A DNA stretch of 64,000 nt from Myxococcus fulvus (GCF_900111765.1 NZ_FOIB01000004.1:682001-746000); one strand, 5' to 3'. Positions 26,784-35,942 are shown, counted from the first letter of the stretch. A program made the numbers and translations. The notes: generated from the letters alone by a model not told the origin.

Positions 26784-28097
26784 TCAGGGCTGCTTCGTCG
26801 AAGCGGGTTTGGGCAAGGTCTCGGTGCCATACGCGCCGATGTCCGCCGGGTTCTTCACCGCCAGGTCCGGATTGGGCGCCAGGTCTCCCAGGTTCCCCTT
26901 CTTCCCCATCGCCACCGCGGTGTCGCGCTCCGGGCGTTTGTTCTTGCGCGAGCGCTGCTTCGCCAGCTCCTGTCCGTTGAGCTTGGTGAAGCGCTCGTCG
27001 GTGAGCGTGAAGAGGAAGGCCACCAGGTCGTCGATTTCGGGCTCCGTCAGCCCCAGTCGCTGCATCCCCCCGTCCAGGAACGGGTTGGCCACGCCGCCCT
27101 TGTTGTAGTGGTCCATGACGTCCCACAGCGTCGCGAGCGTGCCGTCGTGCATGTACGGGCCGGTGATGCCCACGTTGCGCAGGGTGGGCGTCTTGAAGGC
27201 CCCCACGTCGTTCTCCTGCTTGGTCACCAGGAAGCGGCCCAGCTCGGAGAAGCGCGTCTGGAGCGCGAGCTCGTCGATCTGCTTCTCGTCTCCCAGGCGG
27301 ACGATCTTCAAGCCCTCGCGGGCGAGCTGTGGGAAGTCCTGCTTGTGGGCGGAGACGCCGATGTTGTGGAACTTCTGGTCGCTGAACAGCGGTGACACGG
27401 CGTTGCCCGCGTGGCACGAGTTGCAGCGCGCCTTGCCGTTGAACAGCGCCCAGCCCCGGCGCTCCGACTCGTTGAGCGCCTTCGTCTCGCCGTGGATGAA
27501 GCGGTCGAAGCGGGCGCTGCCGGAGAACTGCGTGCGCTCGAAGGCGGCGATGGCGGCGGCCAGGTCGTCGTAGGTGATGTCGCGCTTGAAGACCTGCTGG
27601 AAGGCGGTGACGTACTCGGGGATGCCCTTGAGCTTGGCCACCACGGCCTCGGGGGACGGCATGGCCATCTCCACCGGGTTGAGGATGGGCAGCTTGGCCT
27701 GGTCCTCGAGCGTCGCCGCGCGCCCGTCCCAGAACTGCGAGGCGTTGAAGAGCGCGTTGAGCACCGTCGGGCTGTTGCGCATGCCGAACTGGCCCTTCAC
27801 GCCCGCCGACACCGGCAGGTGGTCCGTGAAGCCCTTGGCCGGGTCGTGGCACGTGGCGCACGACACGCTGTCATCCAATGACAGACGCTTCTCGTTGTAG
27901 AGCTTCTCTCCCAACGCCACCTTCTCGGGCGTGGGCGCCGCGCTCTCCGGCACCGACAGCTTCCACAGCACGGCCGACACCCCGGGCGGCAACGGCGAGG
28001 GTGGCGGAGCCGAGCGCTGGGCTTCGGGCGCGGCGTGGCTCTCGTGGACCCACAGCAACACGGCGAGCGACAGGGCAACGCCCCACGGCGTTCGCAT
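26784..28097 (-). CDS. Dihaem cytochrome c peroxidase/MauG family protein
   Basis: This 437-aa periplasmic protein has a signal peptide (cut after SHA, about residue 22) and two CxxCH haem sites (CATCH in VSCATCHDP, CNSCH in ARCNSCHAG). These are separated by the usual distance for bacterial CCP/MauG proteins, with RNSPTVLNA and RNVGITGPYMHDG as family blocks. Strict hydrogen peroxide reduction or substrate oxidation cannot be told apart. GGAGGGGTGA precedes ATG 28097; a longer reading upstream is antisense to the next gene. It is the first gene of the three-gene operon. A Lys/Arg-rich C-terminal extension follows the catalytic domain. Confidence 0.9.
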   Translation of the reverse strand: MRTPWGVALSLAVLLWVHESHAAPEAQRSAPPPSPLPPGVSAVLWKLSVPESAAPTPEKVALGEKLYNEKRLSLDDSVSCATCHDPAKGFTDHLPVSAGVKGQFGMRNSPTVLNALFNASQFWDGRAATLEDQAKLPILNPVEMAMPSPEAVVAKLKGIPEYVTAFQQVFKRDITYDDLAAAIAAFERTQFSGSARFDRFIHGETKALNESERRGWALFNGKARCNSCHAGNAVSPLFSDQKFHNIGVSAHKQDFPQLAREGLKIVRLGDEKQIDELALQTRFSELGRFLVTKQENDVGAFKTPTLRNVGITGPYMHDGTLATLWDVMDHYNKGGVANPFLDGGMQRLGLTEPEIDDLVAFLFTLTDERFTKLNGQELAKQRSRKNKRPERDTAVAMGKKGNLGDLAPNPDLAVKNPADIGAYGTETLPKPASTKQP

Positions 28098-28124
28098 GGT
28101 CACCCCTCCCAACCGGCGACGGAC

Positions 28125-28149
28125 GGCGCCGCGAGAAAGTCGCGGCGCC
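28125..28149. promoter_or_regulatory. 10-bp inverted repeat ahead of the cytochrome operon
   Basis: GGCGCCGCGA (28125-28134) is repeated inverted as TCGCGGCGCC (28140-28149) around GAAAG. It lies 28 bases before the start codon of the peroxidase gene. About 20 bases further out is the palindrome TTTCCGGAAA (28167-28176). These may be a leader hairpin and an operator; I cannot say which. Confidence 0.4.
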
Positions 28150-28278
28150 CGAAGCCGGAACAGCTCTTTCCGGAAAACACCATTCTCCCTGCCTTCGGGT
28201 CCAGGTGACTTTCGGAGGAGTGTCGACCTGTGGAAACCCGCGAGGGCGTGATGTCCGCTAGGGAATGAGCGCAGTGCG

Positions 28279-29685
28279 TCAGCGCGCGGGCAGGCGGAAG
28301 TCGCGAGCGCGAACGAGCAGGCCGGAGGCGGTGGCGGGCGCGAGCACGGCCGCGGTGATGACGAGCCAGTCGACGGGGCCGCGCGCGCGGGGCGCGTTGT
28401 AGACGGCGGCCTGGACGAAGGTGAGGCACGCGTCCGCGGCGGTGAGGCACACCAGCGCGGTGGCCAGCCCGTCGCGCCAGCGGCGCACCAGCGAGAAGAG
28501 CCCCGCGGCCAGCGCCACGTCGAAGAGCACCCAGCTCCACTGCACGCGCAGGGACGGGAACCAGCGCGTGGTGGTGGGCAGCGCGAGCAGCGCCGTCCAG
28601 GGCACGAGCAGCACCGCGAGCCCGTGCACCAGCAAGCGGGGTCGCCTGAGCAGCGTGGCCACGCCGAAGCGTACGAGGCTACCGCGCGCGAAGGCTCGCA
28701 GCGCGTCGTAGACGGCGAGCACGCCGCCGCGCGGCTCCGGATACGAGAGGTGGAGCGGCACCCAGGAGTCGGGGCGGAACTTCGCCTTGAAGGTGCGCAG
28801 GCCCTCGAAGTCGAACAGGGGTCGGCCACAGGCGCGCGCCAGGCGCAGCCACGGGCGCACCGGGCCGGAGAGGGGCGCGAGGCCCAGCGTCACGTAGCGG
28901 CGGTCCTCGGCGGCGGCCGTGCGCATGGCCGCGTCGACCAGGGCCTCCGCGGTGCCATTGGGGGACTCCGGATCTCTCACCAGGTCCTGGAGGAACCAGC
29001 CGTCGCGCGCGTAGACGGGGGAGATGAGCAGGAAGCCCATGAGCTCGCCCTTCGCCTCGGCGACGAAGGCGCGCCGCTCTCGCGCGAAGGAGTCCGGGCG
29101 AAGCTGCACCAGGAAGCCCATGGGAGCCATGCGCCGCGACGCGAGCCACCGCTTCTTGAGCCGCTCCAGCGCCTGCCGCGAGGGGTGCTCCGGGTCCTCG
29201 AGTGCCTCCGAGGGCAGCTCGCGCACCACCACGCCGTGCGAGCGCGCGCGGCGCAGTTGCTCACGCAGGCTCTTGCTGCCGCGCACCACGGTGTCCCAGC
29301 CGGAGGGGTCCCACACCGGCTGCTCGCCGATGGAGAGCGACTCCATGGGGACGGCCTCGGTGAAGCGCGGTTCGGTGGCGAAGAAGCACACGCGCCGGCC
29401 CTCGCGCCGCGCGGCCTCACGGAAGCCCGCCGCAGCGCGCGCCAGTGATGCCTCCGCGGCGATGGGAGCTCCGGCGGCCACCCACGCGCCGCCCGTGTCC
29501 ACGTACGCGACGAAGGCGTCGCCGGCCGGGTCGAACCAGTAGCGGAAGCCCGGCATCAGCACCTGGAAGGACGTGGCGTTCCAGCCGAACCGGCGCAGCA
29601 GCTCCAGCGCGCGCTCCCGCTCCGCCGCTGCGTGCTCTTGCTCGACGTCCACGGCCCTGGTGCTCCTCGGGCCCAGCGGGCCCAT
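28279..29685 (-). CDS. DUF2156 (MprF C-terminal-like) protein with membrane helices
   Basis: This 468-aa protein has a GNAT-like DUF2156 domain like the catalytic half of phosphatidylglycerol lysyltransferase MprF: FGWNATSFQVLMPGFRYWF, FVAYVDTGGAWVAAGAPI, then the ELMGFLLISPV and GTAEALVDAAMR blocks. It is followed by four C-terminal hydrophobic segments, the reverse order from MprF. It may transfer an aminoacyl group to a lipid or act on another envelope substrate. I chose ATG 29685; an upstream in-frame start at 29730 is possible. It is isolated from other genes. Confidence 0.75.
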   Translation of the reverse strand: MGPLGPRSTRAVDVEQEHAAAERERALELLRRFGWNATSFQVLMPGFRYWFDPAGDAFVAYVDTGGAWVAAGAPIAAEASLARAAAGFREAARREGRRVCFFATEPRFTEAVPMESLSIGEQPVWDPSGWDTVVRGSKSLREQLRRARSHGVVVRELPSEALEDPEHPSRQALERLKKRWLASRRMAPMGFLVQLRPDSFARERRAFVAEAKGELMGFLLISPVYARDGWFLQDLVRDPESPNGTAEALVDAAMRTAAAEDRRYVTLGLAPLSGPVRPWLRLARACGRPLFDFEGLRTFKAKFRPDSWVPLHLSYPEPRGGVLAVYDALRAFARGSLVRFGVATLLRRPRLLVHGLAVLLVPWTALLALPTTTRWFPSLRVQWSWVLFDVALAAGLFSLVRRWRDGLATALVCLTAADACLTFVQAAVYNAPRARGPVDWLVITAAVLAPATASGLLVRARDFRLPAR

Positions 29686-30178
29686 GCTCAATGTGCGGCG
29701 GCATCCCCAGGCGGGCACCGCGCTCGCCAAGCCGGCCTACCCGGGTGCTGAGGCCGCCTCCTTCGCGAGGGTAGCGCGCACCCCGCTGCCGAGGGACGTT
29801 GGTGCTCCTCACACCATGAGGCCCGCAGCGTCGCGCGGTGAGTTCTGCTCATGTGCCGGAAATGAGGCTCGGAGCCTTCGCGAGCCGTCCCGCTCCCGGT
29901 CGCTCGCCAGCATGCCCACCGCTCCTCGTGTCGAAGCGTCCCCCGCGAGGCTCGTTGGCGCTCCATTGAACGGGCTCATGTCTTTGACAGGCATTGAACG
30001 AATCACGAGACACCAGACGACGGAAGACATGGTTGCTCGTGCATGAGTACGATTTCACCGGGGCAGGTTGAAATTGACCGCCCGGTCCCCCCATCGACCC
30101 CGCCTCCGTCGAGCGATACAACCTCGCCCATGTGAGGCACACGCCGGACCCGCGTCGCCCACTTCAGGAGCACCCCAT
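29686..30178. other. Intergenic region without a recognisable gene
   Basis: This is about 0.5 kb between divergent genes. Short open frames here have no motif, signal peptide or good ribosome binding site. The part near 29980-30060 is visibly richer in A and T than the surroundings and probably holds the promoter for the outer-membrane protein gene that follows. I see no tRNA or clear hairpin. Confidence 0.4.
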
Positions 30179-30916
30179 TTGAAACACTCCAGACATTCGC
30201 GCGTGCGAGTCATTGGCACCGGAACCGCCGCCCTGTGCAGTCTCCTCGTCTCCTGGCTGTCTCCCCTGCCCGCCTCCGCGGAGCCCTCTGCCGGCGTGCG
30301 CACCAACACCGCGCGACTGATGGGCTCGGACGCGGCGGAGGTCATCGACGCGCCCGTGCTCGGGCTGCAGCGCTCCGCGTTGCCGTTGTTCGCGGGGCTC
30401 GCGCTGGACACCTCCGTCTACGCGGACCTGCTGCTCGCGCCCAACCTGGGCCTGCGCTGGGCGCTCGCGACCGGCACGCACCGATTCGTGCTGGGCGCGC
30501 GCTACACGCACTTCGTCGGCGCCTCCGTCTACTCGGGCATCGTCGAGTCCCGGACGACCGGCCTGCAGCGCTTCGAGCCCGAGCTCCAGGGCCCTTCGTT
30601 CTACGCCGTCTATGGCCTGTCGCTCGGCCGGCTGCTGGTGCAGGGCGAGGCCCGCTACGCGCGCTACACCACTGACTATCTCTCCTTCACCGGCGGCGCG
30701 GCGCTCAACGTCGTGGGGCACTGGTCCGTGGTCGCGGAGGCTGGCGTGCGGGTGAAGGGTGGCGCGAAGCTGCGCGCCGCCGCGGGTATCCGCTACGGCG
30801 GTGAGGGCTTCGGCCTGGGGCTCGGTGCCACATACGTCGACCTGAGCGACCCGGCCGTCCCCGGCGAGACGCTCCCCGTCCTTCCCGTCCTCGATGTCTC
30901 CTGGTCCTTCCGATGA
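30179..30916 (+). CDS. Predicted outer-membrane beta-barrel protein
   Basis: This is a 245-aa exported protein. A TTG at 30179 with AGGAG nine bases upstream fits better than the upstream ATG at 30068, because it places a signal peptide (VIGTGTAALCSLLVSWLSPLPASA) directly at the N-terminus. The mature part alternates hydrophobic and polar residues in repeated strands (LGLRWALATGTHRFVLGARY, AEAGVRVKGGAKLRAAAGIR) and ends in WSFR, a terminal aromatic-x type barrel end. The family is not recognised. Its stop overlaps the start of a lipoprotein gene by four bases, so both are probably made together. Confidence 0.72.
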   Translation: MKHSRHSRVRVIGTGTAALCSLLVSWLSPLPASAEPSAGVRTNTARLMGSDAAEVIDAPVLGLQRSALPLFAGLALDTSVYADLLLAPNLGLRWALATGTHRFVLGARYTHFVGASVYSGIVESRTTGLQRFEPELQGPSFYAVYGLSLGRLLVQGEARYARYTTDYLSFTGGAALNVVGHWSVVAEAGVRVKGGAKLRAAAGIRYGGEGFGLGLGATYVDLSDPAVPGETLPVLPVLDVSWSFR

Positions 30917-31497
30917 TGCGCACGCTCTTCGCCTGCTGTGTCCTGATGTTGTCCGGCTGCTCGGCGCGCATCGACATCGCGACCGAGCCCTTCGACGTGC
31001 GCGTGCCCGTCACCTCCGTGCTCCAGCCCGTCTACGCCGAGGTGGCGCTGGACCTGCCCGAGGAGTCGGTGAACACCGAGGACCTGGACCTGGTGGTGGA
31101 GGAGGTCTCCGCCACGTTCACCCTCGTCAACCCGTCCCCGTCGCTGACGCTGCGCACGTCCATGCGGCTGTCGTTCACCGGGCAGGCCACGCCGGACGAG
31201 CCCCTCGTCTACTCGGACCTGAACCGGCCCGCGTACTACGCACAGGCGGCGGAGATCCTCCCCACGCGGGACTTCGACCCGGAGACCCGCACGCCCATCC
31301 GACTGGACCATCCCGCGCTGAAGGACGCCGTGGGCAAGCGGCGCGTCTGGTTCATCGTCAGCAACACCGTGGTGCGCAGCGGGCTGGGCACGCCCCGGTT
31401 CCCCGTCGAGATTGTCCTCGAGGACATCGTGTTCCAGGCCGTGCTGACCAAGCCCTTCCCGGGGTTGGGTGGCGCGCTGGAAGCGGGCGGGCTCTAG
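30913..31497 (+). CDS. Hypothetical lipoprotein, coupled to the beta-barrel gene
   Basis: This is a 194-aa lipoprotein with signal CVLMLSGC (acylated Cys16). The mature part is a beta-rich domain (VRVPVTSVLQPVYAEVALDLPEE, VEEVSATFTLVNPSPSLTLR, PRFPVEIVLEDIVFQAVLT) that resembles secreted adhesin-like or late-embryogenesis-like sandwich domains only loosely. ATGA overlap with the preceding barrel gene implies coupled translation. A barrel-lipoprotein pair could be an envelope complex; I do not recognise the function. Confidence 0.7.
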   Translation: MMRTLFACCVLMLSGCSARIDIATEPFDVRVPVTSVLQPVYAEVALDLPEESVNTEDLDLVVEEVSATFTLVNPSPSLTLRTSMRLSFTGQATPDEPLVYSDLNRPAYYAQAAEILPTRDFDPETRTPIRLDHPALKDAVGKRRVWFIVSNTVVRSGLGTPRFPVEIVLEDIVFQAVLTKPFPGLGGALEAGGL

Positions 31498-31651
31498 CGC
31501 CCCACTCCGGGCCCCCGTCTTCTTCCGCGGAGGAAGCGCCTTGCCCCTCGCCTCGTCCGTCGGGATGAGGCGAGGGTCGGGCTTCGCACGTCCGCGCGCG
31601 GCACCCTCGATGCACAGCCGGCCTCCTCGCGAGCACGCGGCGGAGGGGACG

Positions 31652-33592
31652 ATGCACGGAAGCAGGAAGCGGGGATGGCGAGAGGCGGGGGCGATGGCGG
31701 TCCTGGCGTTGCTGCCGCACTGTGGCGGCCTCACGTCACCCGAGGCGGTGACGCCCCTCGAACAGCAGGACGACTCCGCGACCGGGGGCGGCAGCTTCGT
31801 CGCCGTCGCGGATGCGCATGTCGCCTCCGCCAGGCCCGACAAGAACTTCGGCGCCGCGGCGCAACTCTACGTGGATGACGCCCCCGTCGAGTATCGCTCC
31901 TTCCTGCGCTTCGAGGTGTCGGGGCTGAAGGGCACGGTGAAGCGCGCGGTGCTGCGGCTGTTCGTGACGAACGGCTCGGGCAATGGGCCTGTCGTCCGAT
32001 TGGTGGACTCCGATTGGAAGGAGGACAGCGTCACGTTCGACCGGCAGCCCGCGGCCGTGGGCCCCGCGTTGTCCGACGCGAAGGAGGTGCGCGCCGGCCG
32101 CTGGGTGGAGCTGGATGTGACGGCGGCGGTGACGGGGAACGGCACACGGGACTTCGGGCTCTTCTCCACGGACATCGACGGCGCGGACTTCGCCTCGCGT
32201 GAGGACGTGGACCCGGCGATGCGGCCGCGTCTCGTGGTGGAGACACGGGAGCCGACGGCGACACCTCGGACACCGGCGCCGGATTGGAGCTGGCATCGTG
32301 GTGGAGCAGGCGACGAGCGCGTCACGGCGATGGCGAGCGCGGAGGATGGGCTCGACTTCCTCGTCGCGGGCGCCTTCAAGGACAGCGGTGACTTCGGCGG
32401 CGAAATCTTCCAAGGCGAGCGAGGACTCGTCGTGGCGCGATATGGCGCGGATGGCTCGCACCAGTGGTCTCGGGCCTACGCGGTGGGCGAGCGCGTGGAG
32501 GCGACGGGGCTCGCCGTGGCGACCTCGGGTGAGGTCTGGGTGGTGGGCGCGTATCAAGGCGAGCCGGACCTGGGCACGGGCGCGCTGACATACATCGAGG
32601 AGACGTCGGTGGCGTCCGGCATCTTCCTGCTCAAGCTGTCCGCGGAAGGAACACCGCTGTGGTCCCGAGGCTTCCGCGCGGAGCTCTCGGATACGCGCTC
32701 GGGGCTCGCGAGGGCGCGGGCGGTGACGCTCGACTCGCGGGGGAGTGTCATCATCACGGGCCACTTCACGGGCGAGCTGGGCCTGGGGCGTGGGCGGCTC
32801 TACGCGGACCCGGGCAACCGGACGCGGGATGACTCCGTGCCCGCGCTCTTCCTCGCGAAGTTCCATGCGAGTGGGGCCCACGAGTGGTCGCTCGCGTTTC
32901 CAGGTGGGGACGAGGGCTCGAACGCGGAGGCCCTCGCCACGGATGGAGCGGGCTTCATCTACATCGGCGGGCACACGGACTCGTGGCTGCTGAACGCGAC
33001 GGCCGGAGAGACGCCGTTCCTCGGCAAGCTCTCCGCGAACGGCACGCCGCAGTGGTTCCGCGCGTTCAACGGGGCCAAGGGCAGCATCCGCGCACTCACG
33101 CCCATGGCGCGTGGGGACGTGGCCTTCGTCGGTGACGTCAGCGGCCAGTTCTCCTTCGACGGGAAGGAGGTCGAGGCGAGCGAGGACGTGCTGCTCGGCA
33201 CGTTGCACGAGACAGCAGCGGATGGCTGGGCGCGCATCATGGGCGGCGCTGGAGCGGCGCGAGGCCATTCACTGGGCCGCAGCTCGAAGGGCGAGCTGGT
33301 CGTCGCCGGCTGGACGCGGGACTCGAAGCTGGACCTCGGAGGCGGCGCGCTCGGGAGCACGGCGCTCTCACGGGGTGAAGTCCTCCACTTCGTCGCGCGA
33401 TACGACAGCGCGGGGAAGCACCTGGACTCCCGTGAGCTGGGGAGCACCGCGCCGGACAGCGTGGCCCTTCAAGTCACGTATGGAGGCCAGGCCCGGCTCT
33501 GCGTTCCCTTCACGGAAGCCCTGGCGCCCGGAGACACGTCGTACACCTCGCGAGGCGCGGGAGACCTGCTGTTCCTCCAGCTCACGCCCTGA
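31652..33592 (+). CDS. DNRLRE-domain lipoprotein with beta-propeller-like repeats
   Basis: This is a 646-aa predicted surface lipoprotein. ATG 31652 has CGGAGGGG upstream; the signal ends near LLPHC (Cys26). The next 170 residues form a DNRLRE/CBM96-like domain (DAHVASARPDKNFGAAAQLYVDD, YRSFLRFEVSGL). The rest holds repeated beta blades with the pattern W-x-R-x-F/Y then A-L-A-x-D/G...G-x-V-x-V-x-G (HQWSRAYAVGERVEATGLAV, PLWSRGFRAELSD, HEWSLAFPGGDEGSN, PQWFRAFNGA), resembling SBBP repeats. It is common in myxobacterial surfaces; the role is unknown. Confidence 0.75.
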   Translation: MHGSRKRGWREAGAMAVLALLPHCGGLTSPEAVTPLEQQDDSATGGGSFVAVADAHVASARPDKNFGAAAQLYVDDAPVEYRSFLRFEVSGLKGTVKRAVLRLFVTNGSGNGPVVRLVDSDWKEDSVTFDRQPAAVGPALSDAKEVRAGRWVELDVTAAVTGNGTRDFGLFSTDIDGADFASREDVDPAMRPRLVVETREPTATPRTPAPDWSWHRGGAGDERVTAMASAEDGLDFLVAGAFKDSGDFGGEIFQGERGLVVARYGADGSHQWSRAYAVGERVEATGLAVATSGEVWVVGAYQGEPDLGTGALTYIEETSVASGIFLLKLSAEGTPLWSRGFRAELSDTRSGLARARAVTLDSRGSVIITGHFTGELGLGRGRLYADPGNRTRDDSVPALFLAKFHASGAHEWSLAFPGGDEGSNAEALATDGAGFIYIGGHTDSWLLNATAGETPFLGKLSANGTPQWFRAFNGAKGSIRALTPMARGDVAFVGDVSGQFSFDGKEVEASEDVLLGTLHETAADGWARIMGGAGAARGHSLGRSSKGELVVAGWTRDSKLDLGGGALGSTALSRGEVLHFVARYDSAGKHLDSRELGSTAPDSVALQVTYGGQARLCVPFTEALAPGDTSYTSRGAGDLLFLQLTP

Positions 33593-33612
33593 ACGCACCA
33601 CCACCGCTCAGC

Positions 33613-34521
33613 TCACGCGTCGTCGTCCGCGCCTTCGTCTCCCTCGTCGCCCTTCCCCGCGGGAGTGCGCCCCAACAACCGGTCGATGTCCCCGCGCGCA
33701 TCCGTGGCCTGCGCCTCGGAGATACGCCCCACGGACTCCATCCGGTCCACAATCCAGTGCGCACGCCGCCACAGCGCGCGCGAGCCGGAGGACGGAGCAC
33801 GCTTGCGAGGCGCGGGCAGCATCGCGGCGAGGATGGCGCCCTGGGCCACGGAGACCTGCGACGCGGACACCCCGAAGTGCTCGCGCGCTCCAGCGTCGAT
33901 GCCATAGACGCCATTCCCCCACTCGACGACGTTGAGGTACAGCGTGAGGATGCGCTTCTTCGACAGCGCGTCCTCCAGTCGCCGAGCGAGCACCAGCTCC
34001 TTCGCCTTGCGGAACAAGCTCCGGTCCGTCGACAGCCAGAGGTTCTTCGCGAGCTGCTGGGTGATGGTCGACGCCCCGCGCCCCAGTTGCCCCTTCGCCC
34101 AGGCCTCGCCCAGCGCCTTGCGCATCTCCGTCGTATCCACACCCTCGTGCAGATAGAAGCTCGCGTCCTCGGAGATGAGCACCGAGTCCACCGCGTGCTT
34201 CGGCACCGACGCGAGCGGCACCCAGTGCTGGCGCCGACGGACCTTCTTCCCCTCGGCCCGAGCCTCCTCGGCGCGCTGGTCCATCAGCGCGGTCGACTTC
34301 GGGTTCTCCTTCTCGAGCGACGCGGCCTTGGGGAGCGTGACGTACTCATACACGCCGAAGCCGAGGAGCAGCACCACCGCTCCGAGCACCAGCTTGAACC
34401 GCCACGTCCTACGGCGACGAGGCGCGGGAGCCTGCGAGGGCACAGCCGCCACCGAAGGCGTCCGGGCCGTGGCCTCGGTGCCCTCCGGCGAGCCTTCCGG
34501 TCGTCCATCCGTGGTCGACAT
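33613..34521 (-). CDS. mtgA: Monofunctional peptidoglycan glycosyltransferase (GT51)
   Basis: This 302-aa inner-membrane enzyme polymerises lipid II into glycan strands. It has a cytoplasmic Pro/Arg-rich tail, a membrane helix (residues about 43-60), then GT51 motifs: EDASFYLHEGVD (catalytic Glu), GRGASTITQQLAKNLWLS, RKAKELVLARRLE, and KKRILTLYLNVVEWGNGVYGI. No transpeptidase domain follows, so it is of MtgA type. An acidic tail (EGDEGADDDA) ends the protein. The next gene on the same strand, upstream of it, is an NlpC/P60 hydrolase gene, but a gap of 47 bases makes coupling uncertain. Confidence 0.9.
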   Translation of the reverse strand: MSTTDGRPEGSPEGTEATARTPSVAAVPSQAPAPRRRRTWRFKLVLGAVVLLLGFGVYEYVTLPKAASLEKENPKSTALMDQRAEEARAEGKKVRRRQHWVPLASVPKHAVDSVLISEDASFYLHEGVDTTEMRKALGEAWAKGQLGRGASTITQQLAKNLWLSTDRSLFRKAKELVLARRLEDALSKKRILTLYLNVVEWGNGVYGIDAGAREHFGVSASQVSVAQGAILAAMLPAPRKRAPSSGSRALWRRAHWIVDRMESVGRISEAQATDARGDIDRLLGRTPAGKGDEGDEGADDDA

Positions 34522-34568
34522 CGGCGCCGTGCATAGCGCCTCGCGACCCGGACGTCACCTCCCCACGC

Positions 34569-35228
34569 TCAGCGCTGCGTCCTCGACGCGGTGACGGGCG
34601 CCTTCCAGCTGTCATCCACGGAGGCGAAGCCGGCCACCAGCTCGCCCGCCAGGTAGGCCCGCTGGCGCTTCTCGCGGCGGCGCAGCCAGTCATTCACGAC
34701 GCGCCCCTTCTCGTCCTTGTGCACCTCCGGGCGCGCCTGGTTGAAGCGACCGCGCTTCACTCCGCCGCCCGCGCGGTGCACGAAGGTGACGGTGCCGTCC
34801 TTCCCCACCTTCTCGACGATGCCGATGTGCGTGAGCCCGTCGTTGCGACGTCCATCCTTGTTGCGGTCCAGCGTCTCGCGGAAGAACACCAGGTCCCCTG
34901 GCTTCGGCGTCTGGCGAAGCGCGCCCAGTGAGCCCGCCTTCCGGTAGATGGCCTTCACGCCGTTCTCCCCAGGCAGGGTGAGCGACGGCATCAGGCTGAG
35001 CCCGGGGCGGCGGTAGGCCAGCTGCGTCAGGCCCGAACAGTCATCGTTGACCGCGCTGCTCACCGTCTTCAGCGAGCCCAGCCCCACCCAACCCTTCGCG
35101 CGCCACACGGCCCGGTCCGACAGGGACACGGCAGCAGCCCGCTTCGGAGGGCTCCGCCTCGCGGCCTCGGCCGTTCCACCCCACAGCCACAACCCCACCA
35201 ACGCCCCCAACCACACGCCACGATGCAT
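34569..35228 (-). CDS. Exported NlpC/P60-family hydrolase
   Basis: This 219-aa protein has a signal peptide (residues about 5-22, WLGALVGLWLWGGTAEA) and a papain-like NlpC/P60 domain. The catalytic Cys is C64 (NDDCSGLTQLAY) and the His is H134 (LTHIGIVEKV); GDLVFFRE between them is the standard strand. It would cleave stem peptides in peptidoglycan. ATG at 35228 places the signal peptide correctly; an in-frame TTG at 35246 is an alternative. It sits next to the GT51 gene, giving one cell wall synthase and one hydrolase side by side. Confidence 0.85.
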   Translation of the reverse strand: MHRGVWLGALVGLWLWGGTAEAARRSPPKRAAAVSLSDRAVWRAKGWVGLGSLKTVSSAVNDDCSGLTQLAYRRPGLSLMPSLTLPGENGVKAIYRKAGSLGALRQTPKPGDLVFFRETLDRNKDGRRNDGLTHIGIVEKVGKDGTVTFVHRAGGGVKRGRFNQARPEVHKDEKGRVVNDWLRRREKRQRAYLAGELVAGFASVDDSWKAPVTASRTQR

Positions 35229-35417
35229 ACCCGCACGCCACAGCAATGGACGTGCCCTGGCCCTCGACGCCTCTCACGTCCGCTCGCGAACATCTCCCCA
35301 CCCCACGCGCGTCCCCGCCGTGAGCAATCCCTTTCCCACCCTGCCCCGGTGAGTCGCCCTCCTGTCACCTCGACGCATCACGCGGCGCGGCGCTCGCCTA
35401 GAGTGCGCGGTCGCCCC

Positions 35418-35942
35418 GTGCCCTTCGCCTACTACGAGAACCTCGACCCCGAGCAGCAGCGCATCTACCGCATGAGCGATGGGGTGAAGTCCCTCCGGGT
35501 GAGGGCCCCCGGGGCACTGTCCCCCCTCGTCGACGCCGTGCGTGAGACATTGGCCGCGGGAGCCCGGGCCCCCCTGGAGCGCGCGAGCCGGGCCCTGACG
35601 GATGCCTTGTGCGAGCGGCTGGACGTGGCCACCGTCCGGGTCCAGGTGCTGGAGGTCCGCCCGTCCTCCGAGGAGGGCGAGCTGCACGGCCTGTACACCT
35701 GGGAGGCCGGGCGCATCCCTCGCCTCCAGGTCTGGATGCGCACCGCGAAGCAGGCGCGCGTCGTGGCCTTCCGCACGTACCTGCGCACGCTCCTGCACGA
35801 GCTGTGTCACCACCTGGACTTCCAGCTCCTGGAGCTGCCCCACTCCTTCCACACCGAGGGCTTCTTCGAGCGCGAATCCAGTCTCTTCCACCAGCTGGTG
35901 CCCAAGCCCACCCCGCGCGGCCGGAAGAAGGCTCGGGAATAG
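35418..35942 (+). CDS. Small HExxH-type zinc protease-like protein
   Basis: This protein of about 174 aa has no signal peptide. The sequence HELCHH at residues 127-132 gives the zinc motif H-E-x-x-H, followed by LDFQLLELPHSFHTEGFF with further His and Glu residues that could supply the third ligand. The first 100 residues are helical, then strands with VRVQVLEVRPSSEEGELHGLYTWE. The start is a GTG at 35418; other in-frame starts upstream exist and no ribosome binding site is clear. It resembles minimal metallopeptidase-like domains without known substrates, encoded alone between divergent and co-directional neighbours. Confidence 0.72.
   Translation: MPFAYYENLDPEQQRIYRMSDGVKSLRVRAPGALSPLVDAVRETLAAGARAPLERASRALTDALCERLDVATVRVQVLEVRPSSEEGELHGLYTWEAGRIPRLQVWMRTAKQARVVAFRTYLRTLLHELCHHLDFQLLELPHSFHTEGFFERESSLFHQLVPKPTPRGRKKARE

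Noticed and set aside
26784-28829. Extended N-terminus for the peroxidase (681 codons)
   Set aside because: The extra 240 residues are antisense to the DUF2156 gene. The signal peptide and GGAGGGGTGA mark the start at 28097.
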